A stretch of DNA of 38,983 bases from Ruminiclostridium sp. (GTDB lineage Bacteria > Bacillota > Clostridia > Oscillospirales > Ruminococcaceae). Positions within the stretch are counted from its first letter, which is position 1. Each line of letters begins with the position of its first letter. A program made the translations under genes and the position numbers. The stretch is from assembly GCA_024682455.1 (NCBI GenBank), contig JAIKZF010000001.1:1-38983 (forward strand), in the 5' to 3' direction. Below, in pieces: positions 7,159 through 15,842 of this stretch. Below the pieces are notes generated by a model. It was not told the origin of the DNA. It searched no databases and was given only the letters and a program-made list of their open reading frames with translations.

Positions 7159-7913
7159 TACTGCACTCCTCTGTAATAAAGCCCCCGGGTAAAGCGCCCG
7201 CTGTCCGGGCGCTCGCCGTTAACATACGCATTTATGACCCGCCGGATATCCGTTTCGTATGTGAACCTCAGCACGGCAAAGTCCGTCCCGAAATCCCCGA
7301 GCTTATCGCTCAGCACCAGCGTGTCGCTGTTAAGTATCTCCACCGAATCTTCCGAGCACAGCACATTGAGCCGGTTTCCCTTTCTGTCGGTCATCTGCCT
7401 GCCGCATTTCTTATCGGCGCCTCCGCAGGGTCTGCCGTCACGAACGGGGCAGCGCCTGTTCAGCATGAGCGGCATTGCGCCGTATGCCATAAAGCCCGTT
7501 TTTATCGGCTTTTTGAGCCTGTTTATCCGCTGTACGGTAAGCTCCGTGGAAACGATGATATCACAAAGCCCGCAATCCGCGAAAAAGCGCATCGCCTCGC
7601 TGTTCGTGCAGTTGAGCCTGCTTCCGCCGCAGATCTCAAAGCCTGTCCTGCCGAGAAGCCCGATGTGCCCGGAGGTATGCGCGAGGGCACGCGAAAACCC
7701 GAGCTCCCGCAGCCGCAGAAGCCCGCGCTCCGTTTCGTTCTCCGCCCCGCCGAGAAATTCGGGAGGCAGCAGTATCAGCCTGTCCGCCCTGCCGGCGTAT
7801 TTTTCGCTCAGCAGCCTCATCGGGGCGTATACCGCCGCGATGTCCGCGTTATCCAGCGCCTCGTCGAGCTGCACGGCGGAATATACCCACGCTCTCAGCT
7901 CCATATCACTCAT
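7158..7913 (-). CDS. Short U32-family (peptidase/Fe-S protein) domain protein
   Basis: A 251-residue protein resembling the second part of U32 proteins, recognisable from YGAMPLMLNRRCP, the following Cys-rich stretch and TDRKGNRLNVLC. Four Cys (RRCP, RPC, KKC, VLC) are spaced like those that hold an iron-sulfur cluster in characterised U32 members such as UbiU/UbiV. The family includes proteins once called collagenases and proteins for tRNA or rRNA hydroxylation and ubiquinone synthesis, so the substrate cannot be inferred. Typical U32 proteins are 300-780 residues, and this one lacks most of the usual N-terminal barrel. ATG 7913 overlaps the recN stop by 8 nt; 7904 is an alternative start. 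It occupies the place where spoIVB usually follows recN in this operon. Confidence 0.75.
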   Translation of the reverse strand: MSDMELRAWVYSAVQLDEALDNADIAAVYAPMRLLSEKYAGRADRLILLPPEFLGGAENETERGLLRLRELGFSRALAHTSGHIGLLGRTGFEICGGSRLNCTNSEAMRFFADCGLCDIIVSTELTVQRINRLKKPIKTGFMAYGAMPLMLNRRCPVRDGRPCGGADKKCGRQMTDRKGNRLNVLCSEDSVEILNSDTLVLSDKLGDFGTDFAVLRFTYETDIRRVINAYVNGERPDSGRFTRGLYYRGVQ

Positions 7914-9570
7914 CGGCGCCGCGCCGCTGTATCAGCTCCTCGGCGTTTTTCAGCGATATTTCGCTGTTGTCGCCCGAGATCATGCGCGCGACCTCCTTCA
8001 CTTTTTCGTCATGCGAGAGGGAACGTACCGTGGTGTAGGTGCGCTTCTCGTCCGTATTCTTCTGTATCAGCAGGTGGTTGTCCGAAAGCGCCGCTATCTG
8101 CGCGAGGTGCGTCACACAGAGCACCTGCCGCTTTTCCGATATCTCGGACAGCTTCTTCCCCACCTTGCGGGCAGCCCTGCCGCTGATACCCGTATCTATC
8201 TCGTCGAATATCATCGTGGGCGTGTCGTCGCTCTCCGCGGAAACGCTCTTTATCGCCAGCATTATGCGCGAAAGCTCACCGCCCGACGCGACCTTTGATA
8301 TCGGTTTCAGCTCCTCGCCCTTGTTCACGGAGATCATAAGCTCCACATTGTCCATGCCGTTGACGGTTATCTTGCCCTGTGTGATGTCAAAGCGCAGTCT
8401 TACATCGGGCATATCGAGGAACCTGAGCTGCTCGGTTATCTCGTCGGTCAGCTTTTCGGCAGCCTTTTTCCGCAGCTCCGATATCCCGGAAGCCGCGGCC
8501 TTGACCTCGTCCGCAAGCCTGCGGCGCTGTTCGTTCAGCTCCGCGAGAGTGTTGTCGCACTCGGACAGCTCGGCAAGCTCCTTTTTCCATTCCTCGCAAA
8601 GATCTATTATCTCGTCGGTCTCAAGCGAATACCTGCGTTTGAGCCACAGTATGGCGCTCATTCGCTCCTCCAGAGCCCCGAGACTCTCATCTCCGTCCGT
8701 ATCCGGCAGCAGAGCCCCTATATCCGCGCTGATGTCCCGAAGCTCCACGGTCAGCGAGTTCAGCCTTTCCGCAAGCTCCTCGCACTCCGGCACGAAACGC
8801 TTTATGCCGGTAAGGAGCTTTGCAGCCGCCTCGGTCATATCCGCAGCGCCCTGTTCGCCGTCGTCGCCGCTTATCCCCACAGACGCGCCGGACAGCGCAT
8901 TCACGATATCCTCCATATTGCGCGCGCGTTCGAGCCTTTCCGAGACTGCCGCCTCGTCGCCCTTTTTCAGCTTAAGCTTCTCCACAGAATCTATATCGTT
9001 TTTAAGCTTCCCGATACGCTCGTCCTTTTCGCCGTTTTCGGCTTCAAGCCGCTTTATGCGCTTGCTGAGAGCCGAGAACTCGCGGAACTTCGCCGCGTAT
9101 TCCTCCAACCTGTCCTTAAGCCCTGCTCTGCCGTCAATAAGCTCGCGCTGGTTGGCGGGATCGGTAAGTATCCTTGTGTCATGCTGACCGTGTATGTCTA
9201 TGAGCCCGGTCATTATCTCCTTAAGCAGAGCGGCTGTGGCAGGCTGTCCGTTGATGCGCACCTGACCCTTGCCGTCGGTGTTGATATCGCGCCTGACCAG
9301 CAGCTCGCCCTCCGCGGCATAGCCGTTTGCCGCGAGCTTCTCCGCGACAAAAGACGGGACCGTATCAAATACCGCCGATACCGTGGCTCGGTCCGTTCCC
9401 GTCCTGATAATGTCTTTGTGTACTCTCCCGCCGAGTATGGCGTTTATCGCTCCGATGAGTATGCTCTTACCCGCTCCGGTCTCGCCGGAAAATACGTTGA
9501 AATCATCCGTGAAGGCGATATCCGCTTTTTCTATTACGGCAAGATTTTCAATGTACAGTTCCTTTAACAT
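7906..9570 (-). CDS. recN: DNA repair protein RecN
   Basis: A 554-residue SMC-like ATPase acting early at DNA double-strand breaks. The Walker A loop GETGAGKS is at residues 29-36. Two long charged coiled-coil segments flank the middle, and the C-terminal head carries the ABC signature (VASGGELSRIMLAIK) and Walker B (MIFDEIDTGISG), ending with a CVTHLAQIAA segment. The length matches the family (about 550-570). It is 9 bp after argR and overlaps the next gene by 8 nt, so it lies inside the operon. argR-recN adjacency is conserved across Bacillus and Clostridium. Confidence 0.97.
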   Translation of the reverse strand: MLKELYIENLAVIEKADIAFTDDFNVFSGETGAGKSILIGAINAILGGRVHKDIIRTGTDRATVSAVFDTVPSFVAEKLAANGYAAEGELLVRRDINTDGKGQVRINGQPATAALLKEIMTGLIDIHGQHDTRILTDPANQRELIDGRAGLKDRLEEYAAKFREFSALSKRIKRLEAENGEKDERIGKLKNDIDSVEKLKLKKGDEAAVSERLERARNMEDIVNALSGASVGISGDDGEQGAADMTEAAAKLLTGIKRFVPECEELAERLNSLTVELRDISADIGALLPDTDGDESLGALEERMSAILWLKRRYSLETDEIIDLCEEWKKELAELSECDNTLAELNEQRRRLADEVKAAASGISELRKKAAEKLTDEITEQLRFLDMPDVRLRFDITQGKITVNGMDNVELMISVNKGEELKPISKVASGGELSRIMLAIKSVSAESDDTPTMIFDEIDTGISGRAARKVGKKLSEISEKRQVLCVTHLAQIAALSDNHLLIQKNTDEKRTYTTVRSLSHDEKVKEVARMISGDNSEISLKNAEELIQRRGADE

Positions 9571-9579
9571 TCTTATCCC

Positions 9580-10017
9580 CTATACCATATCTTTAAGCTG
9601 CACGGCAAGCTTTTTCGCGTCATTCTCCGTTCTCGCGAGGATGAATATGGTGTCGTCGCCGGATATAGTGCCGACGACTCCCTCTATATTCATCGTGTCG
9701 AACATGGCGCAGACCGCGTTCGCAAGTCCGCTGTGGCATTTCACGCAGACTATGTTGCCGGCGCAGTCGATGCGCGTGACCGACTGACCGAATATTGTAC
9801 CGAAGTGCCGCTTGTTGGCGACCTTCGCGCGCATATAGCAGTTCACGCCGTTTTCCGACACAGCCTTTTCGAGGGAGAGCTCGTTTATATCTCGCGACAC
9901 GGTGGCCTGCGTTACCTTGAAGCCGCGCTCCAGCAGCTTCTCGCACAGCATTTCCTGGTTTTCTATCTCAAATTCCGAGATTATGGCAAGAATCTCGTTC
10001 TGTCTTTGTCTCTTCAT
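9580..10017 (-). CDS. argR: Arginine repressor ArgR/AhrC
   Basis: A 145-residue regulator with an N-terminal winged helix (QNEILAIISEFEIENQEML, then the TQATVSRDINELSL recognition helix) and a C-terminal hexamerisation and arginine-binding domain containing the GTISGDDTIFI segment (core motif GDDT). It senses arginine and controls arginine biosynthesis and catabolism genes. I placed the start at ATG 10017 because AGGGAAGG lies directly upstream; the frame remains open to 10053 but has no ribosome site there. It sits between nadK and recN, its conserved position in Firmicutes. Confidence 0.95.
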   Translation of the reverse strand: MKRQRQNEILAIISEFEIENQEMLCEKLLERGFKVTQATVSRDINELSLEKAVSENGVNCYMRAKVANKRHFGTIFGQSVTRIDCAGNIVCVKCHSGLANAVCAMFDTMNIEGVVGTISGDDTIFILARTENDAKKLAVQLKDMV

Positions 10018-10077
10018 ATCCTTCCCTTTCGGCGAGCCTCCGTTCACGCTCATTCTGAACGGGAGCTGTGCGGAGCG

Positions 10078-10932
10078 TCATTTCAGCGGTGTCATAAGCT
10101 TCTCGCCCACGTTCGTGAAGAAACTCCGTACACCGACCTCCGCGATATTCAGATGTATCGGGGAGCGCTTTATTACGAGGCTGTCGTCGGGGCTGAGCTC
10201 CGTGCCTCCGCTGCCGTCAACGCTCATATATACACGGCTGCCTTCGTACGGAATATGGTCGACCGACACCACATCGCCCGCCCCGAATATCATCGGGCGG
10301 TTCAGCAGAGTATGCGCGCAAAGCGCCGTCATCTGTATACATTCAACAGTAGGCTCGATAATGGGACCTCCCGCCGCAAGAGCGTAAGCGGTAGAGCCCG
10401 TGGGTGTGCTGAATATCAGACCGTCGGCGCGGACTCTGTTCACGAGAGCGCCGTTTATGCGCACCTCAAATTCGGGCAGCTTCGAGCCGGACTCCTTGAA
10501 CAGCACCACGTCGTTGAGCGCTGTGAGCTGTCTTACTTCCCCGCCGCAGGTATGCTCCGCGGTAAGCATCATACGCCTGCTGAGCGTATACATACCGTCC
10601 GCGAGAGCTTTCAGCTTGTCGAGCTCGTCGGAGTCCACCGCGGTCATAAATCCCACGCGTCCGGTGTTTATCCCTATCACCGGCTTACCGGCAGGCGCGG
10701 CGCGCTTGCCCCATTTGAGTATCATTCCGTCGCCGCCTATCGTCATCAGCATATCGCAGACAGATATAGCGGCATCCGCGTCAAGGCATTCCGCCCTGCT
10801 CTCCGCGCACTGTTCTGCGGCGGCTTCGGTCAGCAGAGGCTTTATCCCCGCCTCCAGCAGCACCGTTATCACCGACGGCAGCACGGCTATGCTCTTTTCC
10901 TTGCTCTCGCAGGGTATTACAAATATTTTCAT
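10078..10932 (-). CDS. nadK: NAD kinase
   Basis: A 284-residue enzyme that phosphorylates NAD to NADP using ATP or polyphosphate in the cytosol. It carries the catalytic GGDG motif (TIGGDGMILKW), the INTGRVGFM segment, the NE/D-like LNDVVL, and the conserved STPTGSTAYALAAGGP stretch. The start ATG 10932 (MKIFVIP) has AAGGAG 10 nt upstream, and the longer frame to 10965 would overlap tlyA. It lies 60 bp before the argR start within the same operon. Confidence 0.95.
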   Translation of the reverse strand: MKIFVIPCESKEKSIAVLPSVITVLLEAGIKPLLTEAAAEQCAESRAECLDADAAISVCDMLMTIGGDGMILKWGKRAAPAGKPVIGINTGRVGFMTAVDSDELDKLKALADGMYTLSRRMMLTAEHTCGGEVRQLTALNDVVLFKESGSKLPEFEVRINGALVNRVRADGLIFSTPTGSTAYALAAGGPIIEPTVECIQMTALCAHTLLNRPMIFGAGDVVSVDHIPYEGSRVYMSVDGSGGTELSPDDSLVIKRSPIHLNIAEVGVRSFFTNVGEKLMTPLK

Positions 10933-10946
10933 CGTCACGCTTCTCC

Positions 10947-11687
10947 TTACGGTATCGTGAGGCACATCATATATTCGATATTACCGTCGCCGCCCGCTAT
11001 CCCCGAGGGTATCACGCCGGCATTCTTAAAGCCGAGGCTCTCCGCAAACGCGGCGATCTCGTTCTTCACCTTTTCGCGGAGCTTCGGATCCTTCACCACG
11101 CCGCTTTTTCCGATACGCTGTCTGCCCAGCTCGAACTGCGGCTTTATCAGCGCCGCGCAGCGTGCTCCCAGAGCCGTGAACCGTCCCGTTACCGGAAGTA
11201 TCCTTGTCAGCGAGATGAAGGACACGTCTATCGAAACAAAGCCCGCCTTCTCCGGTATCTCGGTCTCTCCGGCTTCGCGTATGTCGAGGTTTTCGAGCGA
11301 TATCACCCTGCTGTCCGAGCGAAGCCGCGGGTCGAGCTGAGAAGTGCCGACATCGACCGCGTAGACGCGCGCAGCGCCGTGCTTTAGCATACAGTCCGTG
11401 AAGCCTCCCGTTGACGCGCCTATATCAAGACACACCGCGCCGCCGAGATCTATGCCGAAATGCTCCAGCGCCGTTTCGAGCTTCAGCCCGCCGCGGCTCA
11501 CATATCTCGTCAGCGCCGTTTCCTCCGCAACGGCGAACTCGTCGCTCTCCGGGTCGCAGAGCTCCGAGGGCTTTGAGACGACTCTTCCGTTCACGGTGAC
11601 GCTGCCCTCCTTAATGAGAGCCTGTGCAGCCGTGCGGCTCTTCGCGAGACCCTTTTCCGCGAGTATCAGATCAAGCCGCTCACTCAT
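10947..11687 (-). CDS. tlyA: TlyA-family rRNA 2'-O-methyltransferase / S4-domain protein
   Basis: A 246-residue protein with an N-terminal S4 RNA-binding domain (about residues 1-60: RLDLILAEKGLAKSRTAA, then EGSVTVNGR) and a FtsJ-like methyltransferase domain whose AdoMet loop is CLDIGASTGGFTDC. TlyA methylates the 2'-OH of cytidines in 16S and/or 23S rRNA; some Firmicute members (YqxC) are less well studied. It overlaps the dxs stop by 8 nt, and nadK follows after 14 bp. The dxs-tlyA-nadK-argR-recN order is the standard Clostridia arrangement. It is slightly shorter than the usual 265-270 residues but complete in motifs. Confidence 0.93.
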   Translation of the reverse strand: MSERLDLILAEKGLAKSRTAAQALIKEGSVTVNGRVVSKPSELCDPESDEFAVAEETALTRYVSRGGLKLETALEHFGIDLGGAVCLDIGASTGGFTDCMLKHGAARVYAVDVGTSQLDPRLRSDSRVISLENLDIREAGETEIPEKAGFVSIDVSFISLTRILPVTGRFTALGARCAALIKPQFELGRQRIGKSGVVKDPKLREKVKNEIAAFAESLGFKNAGVIPSGIAGGDGNIEYMMCLTIP

Positions 11688-13470
11688 CGCTTATCCTTTT
11701 CTCCATGCCCGCACGGTCAAGCCCCGCGTCGGCGAGCTGGGTCTCGATATCGGCGGCGCCTGCCGCTCCCTCGACCGCAATGATATGATACTTCCCGGAA
11801 AATCCGCGCTCATACGCGGCGCAGAGGAATTTCTCCGCTATGCCTCCGCTGCGCATACCCTCCTCGAAGAAGTACACCTCGTCATAGTCCGCGGCAGCCT
11901 GTACGGCTTCGGAGCTTATCGGGAATATCCTCAGCAGCGTGAGGCTGTCCACACCCGCGATATCCTGCGCGAAGTGAGCGATACGGCCGTAGGTGACTAT
12001 AAGCTTGCGGTTCGTTTTGCCCGAATAGTAGAAATCTCTGTATTTTCTGCGCGCTCCCGCAGGACAGACACCCTTGGGATAGCGCACGGCAGCAATGCCG
12101 TCCTCCTCGTACAGCGCCTTTTCCAGGCACAGCTTAAGAGTATTGCGGTCAAAGGGCGAATATATTGCCGTATTCGGCACGGAGGAGAGCATAGGGACAT
12201 CAAAGAGCCCCTGGTGAGTCTCGCCGTCCTCGCCGACAAATCCTGCCCTGTCGATCATCAGGACTATGTGCTTCTTCTCGATCGACGCGTCATGTATGAG
12301 CTGGTCGCAGCAGCGCTGGAGAAAGGTCGAGTACACCGCGAACACGGGCAGCATACCCTGTGACGCAAGACCGCAGCAGAACGTCAGCGCGTGCTGCTCG
12401 GCGATGCCTACGTCGAAAAAGCGCTCCGGATAATTCTTTGCGATATGTTCGAGCCCCGTGGCGTATTTCATCGCCGCGGTCACGGCGCATATCTTTTCGT
12501 CGGAAGCCGCAAACTCCTGCAGAGCCGTGCCCGCAGCCTCCGAGAACGACGCTGCCTTTCGCGCGGTGCTGTTTTTTCCGGACAGCCCGTGATATTCGCC
12601 GGAATTGAGCTCGGCGGGCTTATAGCCCTTGCCCTTCTTAGTCTTGACGTGGACTATGCAGGGCTCGTTCGTAAGCTTCGCGATCTCCAGTATCTCGATG
12701 AGCTTTCCGAGATCGTGTCCGTTCACCGGACCGTAGTATTTGAGCCCGAGGCTCTCGAAGATATTGCTCTGATAAATGGCGAACTTGACGAGGTCTTTCG
12801 TGCCGCTGATCGACTTGGATATCTCCTTGCCGAGCTCGGAATGGGAAAGAAAATCCTTGACCGCCGCTTTTTTGTCGTAGTACGAGCGGGACGAGCGCAT
12901 ACGTGTGAGATAGTCCGCCACCGAGCCCTTGCTCCGGGAAATGGACATCTCATTGTCGTTGAGTATGATTATCAGATTATTCGACAGCTTGCTGACATTA
13001 TTGAGCCCCTCATACGCCTGACCGCCTGTAAGAGCCCCGTCGCCTATCACGGCTATCACGTTCCCTGCTTTTCCCTCCAGCTCCATTGCCTTGGCTATTC
13101 CCAGAGCCGCGGATATGGATATGCTGCTGTGGCCTCCGATAAACGCGTCATGCTCGCTCTCGGAGCTGCGCGGGAAGCCGGACAGCCCGCCCTTGGCACG
13201 CAGCTCCCCGAATCTCTCATAACGTCCCGTAAGCAGCTTGTGCGTATATGACTGGTGCCCGACATCGAAAACTATCTTGTCCTCCGGAGTCGTAAAAACG
13301 CTGTGAAGAGCAACGGTAAGCTCGACTGTGCCGAGATTCGACGCAAGATGACCTCCCGTCCTGGAAACATTATCAATAAGAAAAGCCCTGATCTCCTCAC
13401 AGAGCTGTTTCTTTTCTTCAAGCGAAAGCTGTTTCACGATATCGGAATTTATTTTTTCGGATAGGATCAT
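11680..13470 (-). CDS. dxs: 1-deoxy-D-xylulose-5-phosphate synthase
   Basis: A 596-residue thiamine-diphosphate enzyme that condenses pyruvate and glyceraldehyde 3-phosphate, the first step of the MEP isoprenoid pathway. It has the N-terminal SNLGTVELTVALH region, the diphosphate-binding GDGALTGG motif (GDG at 143-145), the FDVGIAEQHALTF segment with the catalytic Glu, and a C-terminal transketolase domain. It is a little shorter than usual (about 620). The start at 13470 has AAAGGACA upstream. It lies in the same operon as ispA, which uses the product pathway, so isoprenoid supply is grouped with the PAP2-like gene between them. Confidence 0.97.
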   Translation of the reverse strand: MILSEKINSDIVKQLSLEEKKQLCEEIRAFLIDNVSRTGGHLASNLGTVELTVALHSVFTTPEDKIVFDVGHQSYTHKLLTGRYERFGELRAKGGLSGFPRSSESEHDAFIGGHSSISISAALGIAKAMELEGKAGNVIAVIGDGALTGGQAYEGLNNVSKLSNNLIIILNDNEMSISRSKGSVADYLTRMRSSRSYYDKKAAVKDFLSHSELGKEISKSISGTKDLVKFAIYQSNIFESLGLKYYGPVNGHDLGKLIEILEIAKLTNEPCIVHVKTKKGKGYKPAELNSGEYHGLSGKNSTARKAASFSEAAGTALQEFAASDEKICAVTAAMKYATGLEHIAKNYPERFFDVGIAEQHALTFCCGLASQGMLPVFAVYSTFLQRCCDQLIHDASIEKKHIVLMIDRAGFVGEDGETHQGLFDVPMLSSVPNTAIYSPFDRNTLKLCLEKALYEEDGIAAVRYPKGVCPAGARRKYRDFYYSGKTNRKLIVTYGRIAHFAQDIAGVDSLTLLRIFPISSEAVQAAADYDEVYFFEEGMRSGGIAEKFLCAAYERGFSGKYHIIAVEGAAGAADIETQLADAGLDRAGMEKRISDE

Positions 13471-13491
13471 GATATCTGTCCTTTCGGAGTA

Positions 13492-13983
13492 TTATATCGG
13501 GAAAAGTATGCCTATGATTATGCCCAGCAGAGCCCCGCATATCACCTGTATCGGCGTATGTCCGAGGAACTCCTTAAGCTCCTTGTCGGGCTCGTTCTCA
13601 TCATTCTCGGCCTCGATATCAACTTCCTCATCGAGCTTCTCGACTATTTCGTCGTCAAGCTTATCGACAACGCGGCGAAGCCTGTTGATCTCCTTTGCGT
13701 GACGTCCCGCCTCCTGCCTTACTCCGCAGGCGTCGTACATAACTATGAATGCCAGCGACATCGCCAGCGCCGCTTCGGTGGACGTGAAGCCGTGCACACG
13801 GCAGGTCACTATCGCAAGCGAGCATACGAACGCCGAATGAGACGACGGCATACCTCCCGCGCCCCAGATACGTTCAAGTCTCAGGGTACGGTTCATTACC
13901 GCGTATATTATCGTTTTGAGTATCTGTGCGGCAAACCACGCCGATACTCCCGCGGCGAGCACAACATTAATCAGTTCAGACAT
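13492..13983 (-). CDS. Divergent PAP2-family membrane protein (YuiD/DUF212-like)
   Basis: A 163-residue membrane protein with the GGMPSSHSAFVCSLA phosphatase-like motif and the YDACGVRQEAGRHA motif that define the divergent PAP2 (DUF212) family. There are about four hydrophobic segments, and a strongly acidic insertion (residues about 112-135, EEVDIEAENDENEPDKE) sits before the last two. PAP2 relatives dephosphorylate lipid phosphates. The position between ispA and dxs, 21-32 bp from each, suggests a role with prenyl phosphates, but that is inference. The acidic linker is longer than I would expect for the family. Confidence 0.85.
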   Translation of the reverse strand: MSELINVVLAAGVSAWFAAQILKTIIYAVMNRTLRLERIWGAGGMPSSHSAFVCSLAIVTCRVHGFTSTEAALAMSLAFIVMYDACGVRQEAGRHAKEINRLRRVVDKLDDEIVEKLDEEVDIEAENDENEPDKELKEFLGHTPIQVICGALLGIIIGILFPI

Positions 13984-14015
13984 ATCATATCTCCGGTATA
14001 TCCCTTTAATCTTCC

Positions 14016-14897
14016 TTATTTTTTCCGAGAAAGCAGCTTTTCCGTAAGCTCCTTCAAAAATGCGCTGTCATCAAAGCTCTCCAGCGCGGCGAGAGCCCTG
14101 CGGGTGTAGTCCGCGGCCTCGGCTTCGGCTATTTCAAGTCCGTAGACGCTGACGAAGGTGTTCTTACCCTGCTCCGTGTCGCTGCCCACAGGCTTCCCAA
14201 GCTCCTCTTCCGTGCTCGTTACATCGAGTATATCGTCCACTATCTGGAACGCGATGCCGAGGTTCTCCGCGTATGCGGCAGCAGCTTCCGCCCGGCGCGG
14301 CTCGTCGGGGCTCTGCGCGCAGTATACCCCGCACAGGCACGCCGCCTTTATCAGCGCCGAGGTCTTCATCGAGTACATCGGCAGGATCAGCGGCGCTGTC
14401 TCAAAACCGCCGTTCTCCATATCCTTGTCGAGCTGCTGACCTCCGACTATTCCGGTAAACCCGCCCGCCTCAGCGAGCGCCGAAACGCACTTTACCGCCG
14501 CCGCAGGCGATACGCGCTTATTTCCCGCCGCCGCGCCGAACGCGAGCGTCAGCAGACCGTCGCCTGCCAGCAGAGCCGTCGCCTCGCCGAACGCCTTGTG
14601 GCAGCTCGGCTTGCCGCGCCTCATATCGTCGTCGTCCATACACGGCAGGTCGTCGTGTATCAGCGAGTACGTGTGCAGATATTCCGCGGCGCAGGCTGCG
14701 TCAAGAGCGTTTTCCGCGCTGCCTCCGCACATCTCGCAGAACGCGAGGGTCAGCACTGGGCGTATGCGCTTGCCGCCCGCCTCAAGGCTGTATTCGGAGG
14801 CTTTTATGACCGTTCCCTGCGGCAGCTTATCCGCCGGGAACAGCTCCGGGAGCCTACCCTCAATCATGCTTATATATTCTTCGATATTGCGGCTCAT
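14016..14897 (-). CDS. ispA: Farnesyl/geranyl diphosphate synthase
   Basis: A 293-residue short-chain trans-prenyltransferase. The first Asp-rich motif is of the DDxxxxD type (DDLPCMDDDDMRRG) and the second is DDILDVTSTEEELGKP. An aromatic Tyr lies five residues before the first motif, which in this class favours a C15 product. It extends dimethylallyl diphosphate with isopentenyl diphosphate to farnesyl diphosphate for undecaprenyl and quinone-type lipids. Its ATG overlaps the xseB stop by 4 nt. The xseB-ispA-dxs order is conserved in Bacillus and Clostridium. Confidence 0.95.
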   Translation of the reverse strand: MSRNIEEYISMIEGRLPELFPADKLPQGTVIKASEYSLEAGGKRIRPVLTLAFCEMCGGSAENALDAACAAEYLHTYSLIHDDLPCMDDDDMRRGKPSCHKAFGEATALLAGDGLLTLAFGAAAGNKRVSPAAAVKCVSALAEAGGFTGIVGGQQLDKDMENGGFETAPLILPMYSMKTSALIKAACLCGVYCAQSPDEPRRAEAAAAYAENLGIAFQIVDDILDVTSTEEELGKPVGSDTEQGKNTFVSVYGLEIAEAEAADYTRRALAALESFDDSAFLKELTEKLLSRKK

Positions 14898-15082
14898 TTG
14901 TCAGCGCCGCCGTTCTCTATCTTTTCTATCTTCAGCTTCGCGTCCGCTATTTCCTTCCTGCAGGTCTCCACGAGCGCAGCCGCCTCGGAATATAGCTCCA
15001 CCGCCTTCTCAAGCGGCAGCTCCTTGTTGTCCATTTCCTTTGATATCACTTCGAGTCTTTTCATTGCCTCGTCAAAGCTCAT
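14894..15082 (-). CDS. xseB: Exodeoxyribonuclease VII small subunit
   Basis: A 62-residue helical protein beginning SFDEAMKRLEVISKEMD, with the conserved LPLEKAVELYSEA segment that identifies XseB. Several copies bind one XseA to form exonuclease VII, which degrades single-stranded DNA into oligonucleotides. It overlaps ispA by 4 nt. Unusually, it is separated from xseA by a lipoprotein gene, whereas the two are normally adjacent. Confidence 0.95.
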   Translation of the reverse strand: MSFDEAMKRLEVISKEMDNKELPLEKAVELYSEAAALVETCRKEIADAKLKIEKIENGGADK

Positions 15083-15103
15083 TGCTGTGTCCTTCTCTCT
15101 GTT

Positions 15104-15814
15104 TTATTCTGCGGCTTTCTTCGCGTCCGCCATCATCTTTTCAAGCTCGCTGTCGGATTTCACCGTAAGCTCATTTTCGCTGTATAATTTCAGGTATACC
15201 CTCGCCACGGGCTTTAAACCGTCCGCGAACACAAGGTCATAGTCTCCGGCGCTCCAGTAGTCCGGGTGCACATACAGGTCGCCCCACGACAAGCCGTCCT
15301 CTTCGGGCTTTTCCAGTCCGACCTTCGGAGTCTCGTCAGCCAGCGCGGAGATGAAGCTCTCCGTGAAATCCTCGGGATCCTCGCGGTGCGGGACGATATA
15401 TACCCAGAGCCCCGAAGTCTTGTCCGTATCCGGTGTCACGGATATCCATTCGTTCAGCTCGAAAATGAAGCGGATATCGCTGTCGGACAGCGGCTTGTCA
15501 TTTACGGAAGACTCTTCCTCAGTCGAACCGGCTACATTGCCGTACAGCGTCACTCCCCTTACGACAGGCTTTTCGCCGTCCTTTAAGTTCAGCGCGTACA
15601 GCACACCGGGTATCACCGGAGCCTTGGCTTCCTTGGAGCTTCCGGCATCCGCGCCGCCGTTGCTTCCTGCCCCGGCGTTGTCCGGCGCAGCGGTCGCAGC
15701 CGCGGTCGTATCCTGCGCGGCAGTCGCCGCCGTGGGAGCTTCGGGTTTCTTGCCGCAGGCAGAAAGCGCCAGCAGCATTGCAAGTATGAGAGTTGTGCAG
15801 GAAAGTCGTTTCAT
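15104..15814 (-). CDS. Predicted lipoprotein of unknown function
   Basis: A 236-residue protein with a lipoprotein signal (MKRLSCTTLILAMLLALSACGKK; lipobox LSAC with Cys at about residue 20), followed by an Ala/Thr-rich, low-complexity linker to about residue 60. It should be lipid-anchored on the outer face of the membrane. The mature part is acidic with alternating beta-like stretches (IPGVLYALNLKDGEK, DIRFIFELNEWISV, DYDLVFADGLKP); I recognise no domain. A good GGGAGGA ribosome site precedes ATG 15814. It sits between xseA and xseB with gaps of 28 and 21 bp, an odd place for a surface protein inside a housekeeping operon, which suggests insertion into the operon in this lineage. Confidence 0.8.
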   Translation of the reverse strand: MKRLSCTTLILAMLLALSACGKKPEAPTAATAAQDTTAAATAAPDNAGAGSNGGADAGSSKEAKAPVIPGVLYALNLKDGEKPVVRGVTLYGNVAGSTEEESSVNDKPLSDSDIRFIFELNEWISVTPDTDKTSGLWVYIVPHREDPEDFTESFISALADETPKVGLEKPEEDGLSWGDLYVHPDYWSAGDYDLVFADGLKPVARVYLKLYSENELTVKSDSELEKMMADAKKAAE

Positions 15815-15842
15815 ATTATGTAGTCCTCCCGATATGGTCCTT

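Noticed and set aside
9733-11340. Long plus-strand open frame (535 codons) opposite argR, nadK and tlyA
   Set aside because: It lies wholly antisense to well-recognised genes, and its protein is rich in Arg/His with no motif. This is the usual artefact of GC-rich codon use on the other strand.
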